DNA of 64,000 bases from Bacteroidales bacterium (GTDB lineage Bacteria; Bacteroidota; Bacteroidia; Bacteroidales; UBA932), in NCBI GenBank assembly GCA_017415715.1, contig JAFQFD010000003.1:1-64000 (forward strand), given 5' to 3'. A model generated the notes under the pieces. The model made no database searches, was not told the DNA's origin, and saw only the letters and a program-made list of their open reading frames with translations. Within the stretch, counting starts at the first letter, position 1. Each line of letters opens with the position of its first letter. This document shows positions 19,201 to 27,426 of the stretch, one piece after another. Position numbers and translations under genes: made by a program.

Positions 19201-19819
19201 CCTTGACGGTGACGGCAAGATCTCGGAGGGCTCAGGAACACTCGATGACCATGGCGACAAGATCATCATCGGTAACACCAGACCTCGCTACAACTACTCG
19301 TTCCGTTTCGGCTTCAACTGGATGGGACTTGACGTTTCTGCATTCTTCCAGGGAGTAGGACATCGTGACTGGTATCCTGTGGCAGGACAGTCGTCATATG
19401 ACTTCTGGGGACCATACGCATTCCCTCCTACATCGTTCATCCACACAGAGTTCTATGACAATGTATGGACAGAGACCAACAGAAATGCATACTTCCCACG
19501 TGCCCGTGGTTACAATGCTTATGCAAACGGTTCACTCGGAACAACCAACGACCGTTATCTTCAGAACCTTGCTTACTTGCGTTTCAAGAACCTGACTGTA
19601 GGATATACAGTTCCTAAGGGATGGACACGCAAGGCTAAGATAGAGCAGATCAGAGTATACTTCTCAGGCGAGAATCTCTGCTACTGGTCTCCGATCAAGA
19701 AGTATACAAAGACAATGGATCCTGAGCTTGCAGGATCATCTGGAACATCGACTGCGAATGCCGGAGTAGGTTATGCTTACCCAAGGACATTCTCTGTAGG
19801 TATTGACATCCAGTTCTAA
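16262..19819 (+). CDS. SusC/RagA-family TonB-linked outer membrane protein with STN domain
   Basis: 1185 aa TonB-dependent transporter. A signal peptide ends at about residue 33 (LSLSAQ). The STN signalling domain (about 38-108, INLSMKNVTVQEAI, FAGQNVSYVI) pairs it with the upstream FecR. A carboxypeptidase-regulatory-like domain (about 120-205, IRGTVTDSSGEPLIGASL) precedes the plug (about 215-325, VIVIGYGTQKRANLSG, SVLKDASTCAIYGAKASAGV). The rest is the 22-strand barrel ending FSVGIDIQF. It imports a ligand captured with the SusD lipoprotein encoded next. The substrate cannot be read from the sequence. The downstream enzymes point to phosphodiester-containing compounds. Confidence 0.96.
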   Translation: MRSDSTRADGRLRRLLLMIVFCGLMTPLSLSAQKINLSMKNVTVQEAITALNQSENYSIILNADEVDLGKRITVSARNASIDEVLDQVFAGQNVSYVIDGNRISVTRKQPEPKAAVQAPRTIRGTVTDSSGEPLIGASLLVAGTTQGFLTDLDGKYEMTGVTFPAKIIVSYIGYADMEIVMTGKEPAPFNIMLDDSQNVLDDVIVIGYGTQKRANLSGAVGTVSGKDLNARPVVSAANALQGADPSVNITFGTGSPESGYNINIRGNLSLNSGSPLILADGVEVSLSQINPNDIESVSVLKDASTCAIYGAKASAGVVLITTKAGKRGDNARVQYNGRFGWQTNTTSTDFIRTGYDHVMIVNEFMNNSSDSTKDIFRYTEENGGLQKLYERRFDMTEHPDRPWVEVGDDGKYYYYGNFDWYGYFYNRVRPQQEHNVSVSGGSDKISYYASGRYLSQDGMFKVQQDKYTNYSFRAKFSAQMYKWLKYSANIAYDSSTYSYGGYYSYEGTIHALQSNICAAFIPYNPDGTLVHYVNQLGKNSPLGAGRAAHMGAGTGINSKAKKYLTISNQVDIKPFKGFTITAAYDYRFRDVLYKYRNNTFQYSRAEGKMETFTSGSVKNSYQEVTSNYAGHNLNVYGTYDNSWNGHNFKLTAGGQYETYRSVELDVSNSDLTNDELSTFASATGIPVVTQDITAYKTLGFFARANYDYKGRYIVEVSARGDGSSRFAPGHRWAFFPSASAAWAISEEDFFAPARGVVDNMKFRFSAGSLGNQQVSNYAWIETITGNKTNDYTFDYIENGKYSSISDPISDGLTWETVTTYDVGLDLSFFDTRFNLTVDGYIRDTKNMLTTSLTLPDVYGAKTPKANCADLRTKGWELTVSWNDSFKLLGKPFNYNVGATVGDYVTHITKYHNPDGLISEHYAGKKLGDIWGYHVDGLFRTDREAAEYQAAINDEAVNKRVYQCTGPYGNYLRAGDVRFADLDGDGKISEGSGTLDDHGDKIIIGNTRPRYNYSFRFGFNWMGLDVSAFFQGVGHRDWYPVAGQSSYDFWGPYAFPPTSFIHTEFYDNVWTETNRNAYFPRARGYNAYANGSLGTTNDRYLQNLAYLRFKNLTVGYTVPKGWTRKAKIEQIRVYFSGENLCYWSPIKKYTKTMDPELAGSSGTSTANAGVGYAYPRTFSVGIDIQF

Positions 19820-19836
19820 TATAGGAGGAAAGAGAA

Positions 19837-21603
19837 ATGAAAAACATATTCAGATTATTGGCAGCAGCTGCCATTGCGGCAATGACCGTAGGTTGCGACC
19901 TGACTCTCTATCCTGAGGATGCCGAAAGTCCTGAGGTGTACTTCAAGTCAGAGGCGCACTTCGAGCAGTGGACTAATTATTTGTATGCGGGTCTTCTTGA
20001 CAGTCCGGATGCTGTGTCCAGATATAATGCGGATGACATGGTAGACAAGAGCATGGGAAGCATTATCATGGGACAGCGTCTTGCTTCGGACGCTATGTCC
20101 GGAAACAACGAGTGGGACTGGGACATGCTCCGCAGGATCAACTACATGCTTGCCAACTCCTCAAATTGTGAGGATGAGGCATTGAGGACAAAGTATGAAG
20201 GTATTGCATACTTCTTCCGTGCATACTTCTATTTCCAGAAAGTGATGCGTTTCGGTGACGTTCCTTATTATGACAAGGTCCTTGAGTCTACAGACGCCGA
20301 GTTCCTCAATAAAGCACGTGACGACAGAGGCTTTGTGATGGACAAGGTGATGGAGGACTTCGACAGGGCGATCGAGATGATCCCTGCGACAAAGGATGCA
20401 TACTCTGCTCGCGTGACCAAGTGGGTGGCGCTCGCAATGAAGTCACGTGCAGCCCTTTTTGAGGGTACATGGAGAAAGTACCACGGCATGCCGGATGCTG
20501 AGAAATATCTCCAGCAGGCTGTTGCGGCTGCAAAGACATTCATCGACGAGAGCGGATATGTTCTCTACAACCAGGGCGAGGAACCTTACCGTGACCTCTT
20601 CTGCAGCGACCATGCAAAGACTGAGGAAGTCGTGTTCGCACGCCTTTATCAGTTCGAGACACTCAACATCGCTAACTCGGTGCAGTTCAATATCCGCAAT
20701 GACGCTCAAGGCTTCACCCGCCGCTTCATGAACCACTACCTTATGGCTGACGGAACACGTTTCACCGACATTCCTGGACATGAGACAATGTTCTATACCG
20801 ACGAGACAAAGAACCGTGACCCTCGTATGGCTCAGACAGTCCTCTGTCCTGGCTATATAATGAAGGAAGAGACCAAACCGACTCCAAACGACATGACAGC
20901 GCTCACAGGATACGAGCCTATCAAGTTTGTATCTTCTGTCGCACACAGCGGTGCATCAAAGGGTACAATGGACTGGCCTCTCATCCGTGCTGCCGAGGTT
21001 TACCTCAACTACGCCGAGGCTCTTGCAGAGCTCGACCAGCTTGACCAGGCTGCTCTTGACGTTTCTGTAAACAAGATCCGCGAGAGAGCAAAGATGCCGG
21101 CATTGGACATGGCTGCGGCAAACGGCAATGTAGACCCTTACCTTGCTTCATGCTATCCGAGGGTAAAGGCCGGAGCAAACCAGGGTGTGATCCTTGAGAT
21201 CCGCCGCGAGCGTACCATCGAGCTCGTAAACGAAGGCTTCCGCCAGTGGGACATGCTCCGCTGGAAGGAAGGTGAGCAGATGGTGAACAAGGACAAGCCT
21301 TATTACGGAATCTATTTCCCAGCAGAGGGTCTCTATGACATGGACGGTGACGGAAAGAATGACCTCGAGATCTACACAACGACTCAGCAGAGCAAGCCTG
21401 CAGACGGACTTGTTGTCAAGAAAATCGGCTCTGACTTCGTTCTATCTGAAGGCGATCACGGCTATGTTGTGGCTTGGTCGACTCTGACATGGGAGTGGAA
21501 CGACAGAGAATATCTGTGGCCTATCCCTGCAGACCAGAGAGTCCTCACAGGAGGAGCTCTGACTCAGAATCCAGGCTGGACTGACAGTACTAACTTTAAT
21601 TAA
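19837..21603 (+). CDS. SusD/RagB-family nutrient-binding lipoprotein
   Basis: 588 aa lipoprotein (lipobox TVGC at residue 18-ish) that forms the lid of the SusC transporter. The N-terminal region with TPR-like helices (AHFEQWTNYLYAGLLDS, GIAYFFRAYFYFQKVMRFGDVPYYDK) and the C-terminal RagB/SusD signature (EIRRERTIELVNEGFRQWD, LWPIPADQRVLTGGALTQNPGW) are clear. It starts 17 bases after SusC with an AGGAGG ribosome binding site. It is slightly longer than the family average. Confidence 0.96.
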   Translation: MKNIFRLLAAAAIAAMTVGCDLTLYPEDAESPEVYFKSEAHFEQWTNYLYAGLLDSPDAVSRYNADDMVDKSMGSIIMGQRLASDAMSGNNEWDWDMLRRINYMLANSSNCEDEALRTKYEGIAYFFRAYFYFQKVMRFGDVPYYDKVLESTDAEFLNKARDDRGFVMDKVMEDFDRAIEMIPATKDAYSARVTKWVALAMKSRAALFEGTWRKYHGMPDAEKYLQQAVAAAKTFIDESGYVLYNQGEEPYRDLFCSDHAKTEEVVFARLYQFETLNIANSVQFNIRNDAQGFTRRFMNHYLMADGTRFTDIPGHETMFYTDETKNRDPRMAQTVLCPGYIMKEETKPTPNDMTALTGYEPIKFVSSVAHSGASKGTMDWPLIRAAEVYLNYAEALAELDQLDQAALDVSVNKIRERAKMPALDMAAANGNVDPYLASCYPRVKAGANQGVILEIRRERTIELVNEGFRQWDMLRWKEGEQMVNKDKPYYGIYFPAEGLYDMDGDGKNDLEIYTTTQQSKPADGLVVKKIGSDFVLSEGDHGYVVAWSTLTWEWNDREYLWPIPADQRVLTGGALTQNPGWTDSTNFN

Positions 21604-21612
21604 TGGAAGGCA

Positions 21613-24600
21613 ATGAAAATCAATAACATGATCGCATTTTGCGTTTCAGTCCTGATGGTACTGTCAGGCTGTAACAAATATGACGACTCGGCCCTTTGGG
21701 ACGATATTGATAAGTCATACAACCAGCTGACCGAGATCAAGGCCCAGCTGGAGACGCTGACCTCTCAGGTCGACATGCTTTCGGCAGTCGTGACCGGAGG
21801 TGCCATCACAGGCATCACTGCCAACGAGGATGGCGGATACACAGTGCGCTACAAGGGCGCAGACAACGAGGAGAAGACTGTTGTCATAGCATCGAAAGAT
21901 GACATCGACACAGCACCTGTCCTCGGTACCAAGGAAGACGGCGGCGTCCTTTACTGGACGATTACCGTTGACAGAAAGACCGATTATCTCAAGGATGTGG
22001 ACGGGGCGAAGATTCCTGTAGCGGGACGTACTCCGGCATTCACCATCGATAAGGATGGATATTGGTGTGTCAATGGAAATCCTCTCCTTGATGCTGACGG
22101 AAACAAGGTCAAGGCAGAAGGAAAGACCATCTCCGTCATCTCGAAGATAGAGACAGACGGTGCAGGCAATGCGGTTCTTACGCTTGCAGATGGATCTACG
22201 GTTACAGTTCCTCTCTTTGAGGCATTCAACCTCAGTCTCTTCTATGGTGAGACAGAGATCATGAACAAGCTTGACATCGAAGGCTCGGCAGTACCTGCAG
22301 TGGTTTCATACGTGATCGGCGGTCCTGCAGCTGACCAGACTATCGTGAAGGCGATGCGCCAGAACGGTCTTGAAGCTGCTGTCAATGCGGCTGACAAAAC
22401 CATAACCCTCACTTTCCCTGAAGGATTTGAGGAGGGCAGCTTTGCTGTCATGGTTGTAGATGCTGAAGGAAACATCCTTGTGCGTCCTGTATATGTTACA
22501 GACAAGGCGGCAGTTCCTGACTATTACGGTATCAAGACTGCCGACGATATGGCTAAGTTCGCTCTTGCAGTGAACACAGGCGCTCCTTTGAAGCGTTTCA
22601 TGAACGAGGAGGGAACGGTAGTTCTTCTTTCTGACGTGGATATGACAGGAGTCGAGACATATCTTCCTGTCGGAACAGCAGAGTTCCCGTTCGAGGGCGT
22701 GTTTGACGGTCAGGGATATGCAATCAAGAACATCGCTTTCAAGACAGATGTGACTTCACAGCTCACAGCAGGTATCTTCGGAGCCCTCAAGGGTACCGTA
22801 AGGAATCTTACAGTGGGTGCAGACGGTGATGTATGGACAATCACCGGCACATGTACTGCAGGAACTGCCGTGGCAGGTGTTGCAGCTACTACAGTCGAGG
22901 GTGCGGTCATAGAGAACTGTACAAACAACGTGTCGTTCGATTTCCAGGCTGAGGATGCCAAGGATGTGCTCGCAAGCATCGCCGGCATCGCAGCAGATGC
23001 TTCAGGCCTCACAGTTACAAAGTGTACAAACAATGCTGACATCCATGTGAAGGATCTTGCAAATACCGGCAACGGCGGCAAGGGCCTTCAGCTTGCAGGT
23101 ATCGTAGGATATGCAAAGGCCTCATCAGCCATTTCAGAGTGTACCAACAATGGTGACCTCTCTGCTCCTGCAGGACGCGGCGGCGGAATCGTGGGAACTC
23201 TTACAGATGCTACAGTGAAGAACTGTACCAACAACGGAACGATCGAGGATGACAAGTTCGGCCAGCACGCAGGCAACACTTCTGCATACGGATACAAGCG
23301 TATGGGAGGTCTCGTCGGCGGTACCAGCGGAACCACTTCGATCGAGGACTGTACCAATAACGGAACAGTGATCACACACATCGGATGCCGTACCGGCGGA
23401 TTCGTGGGACATAACTCAGGCAACCTCAGCGGCTGCGTGAACAATGGAAACATCTTCGGTCTTGCCGCTCATAACGATCATGGTGCAGGATGGGCTGCAG
23501 GTTTCACTACAAACAAGGATAATATCGTAAATTGTACAGGTAAGGGTCGTGTAGGCGACATCGCTCAGAAGGATACTCCTGAGGCTGCTCCGCACGCATC
23601 ATATTATAATGCACTCAAGTATCAGTATCTCAAGAGATTCGACCCTGAGGCAAATATGCTTGACTGGGATGCTGATTCTTATTATGAGACTGAGGTTACA
23701 GCAACAAAGGAACTGGCGTCAGGCCTTAAGCTCACTTCTTATCAGTGGAAGAATGTGCCGCGCAAGATGCACATCCTTGAGATCGATCTTACAAGCACAG
23801 CTCTCGACCTTACTACAGCTTATGCAAATGACATCGTTCCTAATCCTAACGGAAACGAGAATAACAACAACGGCTTCAAGATCCGCGAGACCCTTTCGCA
23901 GCTGTGCGAGCGCAAGCGCGCAGAGGGCGAGGAGGTCTATGCCGGCATCAACACCGGATTCTTCGACTCTAACGACGGTTTCGGCCGTGGCATCCACATC
24001 GAGGAAGGCGAGCCGGTATTCGTGAACAATCAGGGTGTGCGCAACAGCCTCGTAAATCATGCTTGGGGATTCACTCTGTTCACTGACGGAACTGCAAGCT
24101 GCGGAAAGAAGGAATTCTCCGGAAAGATGGAGATTGCAGGCAAGGAGTATGAATACTACTCAGTGAACGATACAATCGTAAGACGCGGTCACAAGACCTA
24201 TTATGCAAACCTCTATACTTCAAGGTATAAGGAGGTTCCTCATTCAGGTCATCCTGAGCTTGTAAATCCTTTGAGCAAGACTGCTCTTTATGTTGTCGCT
24301 AAATACAACAGCGGCGTCATGACAGTGAACAACGGCTATGCAGAGGCTACCGTTTCGGCAATCCATGATGGCCGTTCGACAGCTCTTGACAAGGCTCCTT
24401 ATCTTGAGGCAGCTGACGAGGTGGCTATCCAGCTTACCGGCGACAATGCAGCGGAGATTGCGGCAGCCCTTAAGGTTGGCGATACAATCAAGCTTAAGGC
24501 TGATGTTGCCATCGATGGTGTAACCAAACCGATCTATACATTGAACTCTACAATGTTCCAGTTCCTAAAGAACGGAAAGGACAACACCGGAAGCCTTGCT

Positions 24601-24924
24601 GACAACAGCTCTAACAACACCAAGTTCGACCCTATCACATTTGCTGCAGTAGACCAGGCTGGTACAAAGGTATGGTTCGTTGTAGTCGACGGACGTCAGA
24701 TCAACCTTACTGACGGAGTCTGGACTTCGATGGGTCTGAAGGCTCATGAAATGATGCAGGTGGCTTCAAGGCTCGGTGCATACAACATGACACGTTTCGA
24801 CGGCGGCGGATCGACTGCAATGTGGGCGTACGCTGACGGTGCAGGTGCTCTCGTGAACACACCTTCTGATAGCAAGGGCGAGCGCAGCTGCATGAACTAC
24901 ATTTATATCCGTGCGAGGAAATAA
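21613..24924 (+). CDS. surface lipoprotein with DUF4988, GLUG repeats and phosphodiester glycosidase domain
   Basis: 1103 aa lipoprotein (lipobox LSGC). Residues about 20-170 are a coiled-coil plus DUF4988 (PL29-type N-terminal) module (DIDKSYNQLTEIKAQLETL, TYWCVNG-like strand). Then comes an Ig-like region (about 200-300) and a GLUG-type beta-helix (about 305-680; FDGQGYAIKNI, GIVGTLTDATVKNCTNNG, RTGGFVGHNSGNLSGCVN). The C-terminal 400 residues match the phosphodiester glycosidase (NAGPA/DUF2233) family: AGINTGFFDSNDGFGRG, NHAWGFTLFTDG, VVVDGR, and the signature TRFDGGGSTAMWAY near residue 1061. This family removes GlcNAc from sugar phosphodiesters in animals. Here it probably cleaves a sugar-1-phosphodiester on the cell surface. 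It sits directly behind susD. Confidence 0.85.
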   Translation: MKINNMIAFCVSVLMVLSGCNKYDDSALWDDIDKSYNQLTEIKAQLETLTSQVDMLSAVVTGGAITGITANEDGGYTVRYKGADNEEKTVVIASKDDIDTAPVLGTKEDGGVLYWTITVDRKTDYLKDVDGAKIPVAGRTPAFTIDKDGYWCVNGNPLLDADGNKVKAEGKTISVISKIETDGAGNAVLTLADGSTVTVPLFEAFNLSLFYGETEIMNKLDIEGSAVPAVVSYVIGGPAADQTIVKAMRQNGLEAAVNAADKTITLTFPEGFEEGSFAVMVVDAEGNILVRPVYVTDKAAVPDYYGIKTADDMAKFALAVNTGAPLKRFMNEEGTVVLLSDVDMTGVETYLPVGTAEFPFEGVFDGQGYAIKNIAFKTDVTSQLTAGIFGALKGTVRNLTVGADGDVWTITGTCTAGTAVAGVAATTVEGAVIENCTNNVSFDFQAEDAKDVLASIAGIAADASGLTVTKCTNNADIHVKDLANTGNGGKGLQLAGIVGYAKASSAISECTNNGDLSAPAGRGGGIVGTLTDATVKNCTNNGTIEDDKFGQHAGNTSAYGYKRMGGLVGGTSGTTSIEDCTNNGTVITHIGCRTGGFVGHNSGNLSGCVNNGNIFGLAAHNDHGAGWAAGFTTNKDNIVNCTGKGRVGDIAQKDTPEAAPHASYYNALKYQYLKRFDPEANMLDWDADSYYETEVTATKELASGLKLTSYQWKNVPRKMHILEIDLTSTALDLTTAYANDIVPNPNGNENNNNGFKIRETLSQLCERKRAEGEEVYAGINTGFFDSNDGFGRGIHIEEGEPVFVNNQGVRNSLVNHAWGFTLFTDGTASCGKKEFSGKMEIAGKEYEYYSVNDTIVRRGHKTYYANLYTSRYKEVPHSGHPELVNPLSKTALYVVAKYNSGVMTVNNGYAEATVSAIHDGRSTALDKAPYLEAADEVAIQLTGDNAAEIAAALKVGDTIKLKADVAIDGVTKPIYTLNSTMFQFLKNGKDNTGSLADNSSNNTKFDPITFAAVDQAGTKVWFVVVDGRQINLTDGVWTSMGLKAHEMMQVASRLGAYNMTRFDGGGSTAMWAYADGAGALVNTPSDSKGERSCMNYIYIRARK

Positions 24925-24942
24925 CATTCTAATAATCTAAGT

Positions 24943-27420
24943 ATGAAAAAGTTAGCATATATAATGGCAGTTCTCGCCGGATTCCTCCTTCTCGGCTCTT
25001 GCGGCTATGACGACACTCTCGTCCGCGAGGAGATCGGAAAGGTTGAGGCGGAACTCTCTGAATATGAGCAGAAGATGGCGGCTCTTGAGAGCCAGCTCTC
25101 TTCTCTGACTGCGCTGGTAAACAGCAGTTTCGTCTCTTATCTGGGAACAGATGAGGCTGGAAACTATGTCATCAGCTATATGGATAAGGGAGGGGACGTG
25201 AAGACAGTTGTCGTTGCAGTTGACAGCGACGTGGTGACAGCTCCTCTTATCGGCGCTGCCGAGGAAGACGGTGTCCTCTACTGGAGGAAGACTGCTGACA
25301 ACGGCAAGACCTGGGAGTGGATTCTTGACGCAGAAGGCAAGAAGATGCCTGTCGGCGGTCAGGAACCTCAGGTAAGCATTGACGCAGAAGGATTCTGGAC
25401 TGTGAACGGCGAGAGGGTTCTCGGAGCCGACGGCAATCCTATCCTTGCAAATGATGTATCGAACACACTTTTCAAGGGTGTGGAGTACAATGAGGAGACA
25501 GGTTTCGTGGAGTTCACCCTCGTTGACGGATCTGTATTCACCGTAAGGATGTACGAGGCCCTCAACATCGAGTTCGATGCTCCTTCGATGATCGCGGTTC
25601 CTGATCCGACAGCAGTCACCAAGATTGCCTACACCGTTACCGGATCACAGGCTGCTGATGCTGTGGTGGACTATTTCACAGCATACAACGTGTCTGTGGA
25701 GATCGACAAGTATGCAAAGACAGTGAACGTGACCCTCGCAGAGGGCGCAGAGGAAGGCAACACCATCATCATGGTGTCTGCAGGCGAGAATGTGGTCCTG
25801 AAGCCTCTCTTCTTCACAGCGGGAGCTGCCGAGATCCAGAAACCTGTATGGGACAACAAGTACGGTGCAGGCACTGAGATCCAGCTTCCTGGTGACCTGA
25901 CTGAGTTCGAAATCGAGGTTTCGCATAACATTTCTTACGAGATGTCGATTTCAGAGGACTGCGCTGACTGGCTCAAGGTCGCTCCTGCAGCCAAGGCCGA
26001 GATGGTCACAACAAAGCACACTTTCGTGGCAGACTATTATGAAAGCAGTCTCGGTGCAGACAGAAAGGGTAAGATCATATTCAGAAACGACCTCTATGAT
26101 GTGACAGTCGAGATCGCTGTACGTCAGACTCCTATCGTACCTTCAGGTCCTGTGGTTCCAGGTCTTTCTACCGGTGCTGACCTGATCGCTTTTGCAAAGG
26201 CAGTAAATTCAGGTGCGAGCACTTCACGCTGGCAGAACGAGGCCGGTGAGGTTGTCCTCCTCAACGATATCGACCTTACAGGCATGACAGAGTGGACTCC
26301 TATCGGATCAGGTACAGCAAAGGGAACTCCTGCATATGACCTCGTGAGTCCTTTCTCAGGAGTATTCAACGGCCAAGGATTCGCCATCAAGGGCATCCAG
26401 TGGGTATATAATGTGACAGATGCTACAACTCATCTTTACGGTCTTTTCGGAGCCATCAAGGATGCGACCATCAAGAACCTTGTTCTCGGTGCCGAAGGTG
26501 ACCAGATCACAGTTGTGGGCTCTAACGCCAATGTAATCGCTGTCGGAGCTCTCGTGGGACACGCAGAGTCATCTACGATCATGGGTGTGACCAACAACGT
26601 GAGCGTCGTTCTTGCTGACAAGAACGCTGAGGTTCCTGGTGACAACCCGGACGCAACTCTTATGATGCTCGGTGGTGTGGCAGGTACATTCCGCGCTCCT
26701 ATGATCGTAGGTAGCAAGGACGAGCCTGTAAAGAACTTCGGAACAGTGAAGACCGGAGCCATTACAAACACTGCAAACGGCGGTACAGGTATGAATGTGG
26801 GAGGTGTGGTTGCCTTCACCGTAGGCGTGGCTGATACAGAGATGACGCTTGACTACTGCTACAATTATGGTGAGGTAAGTGCTCCTACCGGACGAGGCGG
26901 CGGACTCATTGGAACAATGGGTGGTGCCACAGGAGAGACTGCGGTGACAATCCTCAGCAACTCAGACAACTACGGACTCGTCCAGGATGATATCGTGGGA
27001 CAGTTCGGAGGTTCAAAGGACATGTATAACCTCAAGCGTATGGGTGGCCTCGTCGGTGGTACCGTTACAAATAACACCGGTCTCCGTATCGAGTATTGTA
27101 CAAACTATGGTAACGTATTCTCGCAGATAGGCTGCCGTACAGGTGGATTCGTAGGTCACAACCAGGCTTCTATCGTAGGATGTGTGAACAAGGGTATCAT
27201 CCTCGCAAACATCTCTTACACTGACGGTGCCCCTCAGCATGGACCGGGCTGGGCATGCGGATATTCAGGCAAACTGCTTGTGAACTCTTGTGCAAAGGGT
27301 GGTCGCGTAGGCGAGTGGGACACTTATAAGAACGATCCTTCTTCTGCTCCTGAGGCAACTATGGACAACGCTCTCTGCTACAAGAATTCGGAATACTTCG
27401 ATCCTTCAGCCAACTTCTAA
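24943..27420 (+). CDS. surface lipoprotein with DUF4988, BACON-like and GLUG-type domains
   Basis: 825 aa lipoprotein (lipobox LGSC). Layout: coiled coil and DUF4988 (about 20-175), a strand-rich linker, a BACON-like domain (about 309-400; FEIEVSHNISYEMSIS, WLKVAP), then GLUG-type beta-helix repeats to the end (FNGQGFAIKGI, GRGGGLIGTMGGAT, RTGGFVGHNQASIVGCVN). It closely parallels the N-terminal two thirds of the preceding protein but has no catalytic domain. I infer a surface glycan- or ligand-binding protein (SGBP role). It starts 18 bases after the previous gene in the same operon. Confidence 0.75.
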   Translation: MKKLAYIMAVLAGFLLLGSCGYDDTLVREEIGKVEAELSEYEQKMAALESQLSSLTALVNSSFVSYLGTDEAGNYVISYMDKGGDVKTVVVAVDSDVVTAPLIGAAEEDGVLYWRKTADNGKTWEWILDAEGKKMPVGGQEPQVSIDAEGFWTVNGERVLGADGNPILANDVSNTLFKGVEYNEETGFVEFTLVDGSVFTVRMYEALNIEFDAPSMIAVPDPTAVTKIAYTVTGSQAADAVVDYFTAYNVSVEIDKYAKTVNVTLAEGAEEGNTIIMVSAGENVVLKPLFFTAGAAEIQKPVWDNKYGAGTEIQLPGDLTEFEIEVSHNISYEMSISEDCADWLKVAPAAKAEMVTTKHTFVADYYESSLGADRKGKIIFRNDLYDVTVEIAVRQTPIVPSGPVVPGLSTGADLIAFAKAVNSGASTSRWQNEAGEVVLLNDIDLTGMTEWTPIGSGTAKGTPAYDLVSPFSGVFNGQGFAIKGIQWVYNVTDATTHLYGLFGAIKDATIKNLVLGAEGDQITVVGSNANVIAVGALVGHAESSTIMGVTNNVSVVLADKNAEVPGDNPDATLMMLGGVAGTFRAPMIVGSKDEPVKNFGTVKTGAITNTANGGTGMNVGGVVAFTVGVADTEMTLDYCYNYGEVSAPTGRGGGLIGTMGGATGETAVTILSNSDNYGLVQDDIVGQFGGSKDMYNLKRMGGLVGGTVTNNTGLRIEYCTNYGNVFSQIGCRTGGFVGHNQASIVGCVNKGIILANISYTDGAPQHGPGWACGYSGKLLVNSCAKGGRVGEWDTYKNDPSSAPEATMDNALCYKNSEYFDPSANF

Positions 27421-27426
27421 ACGGTT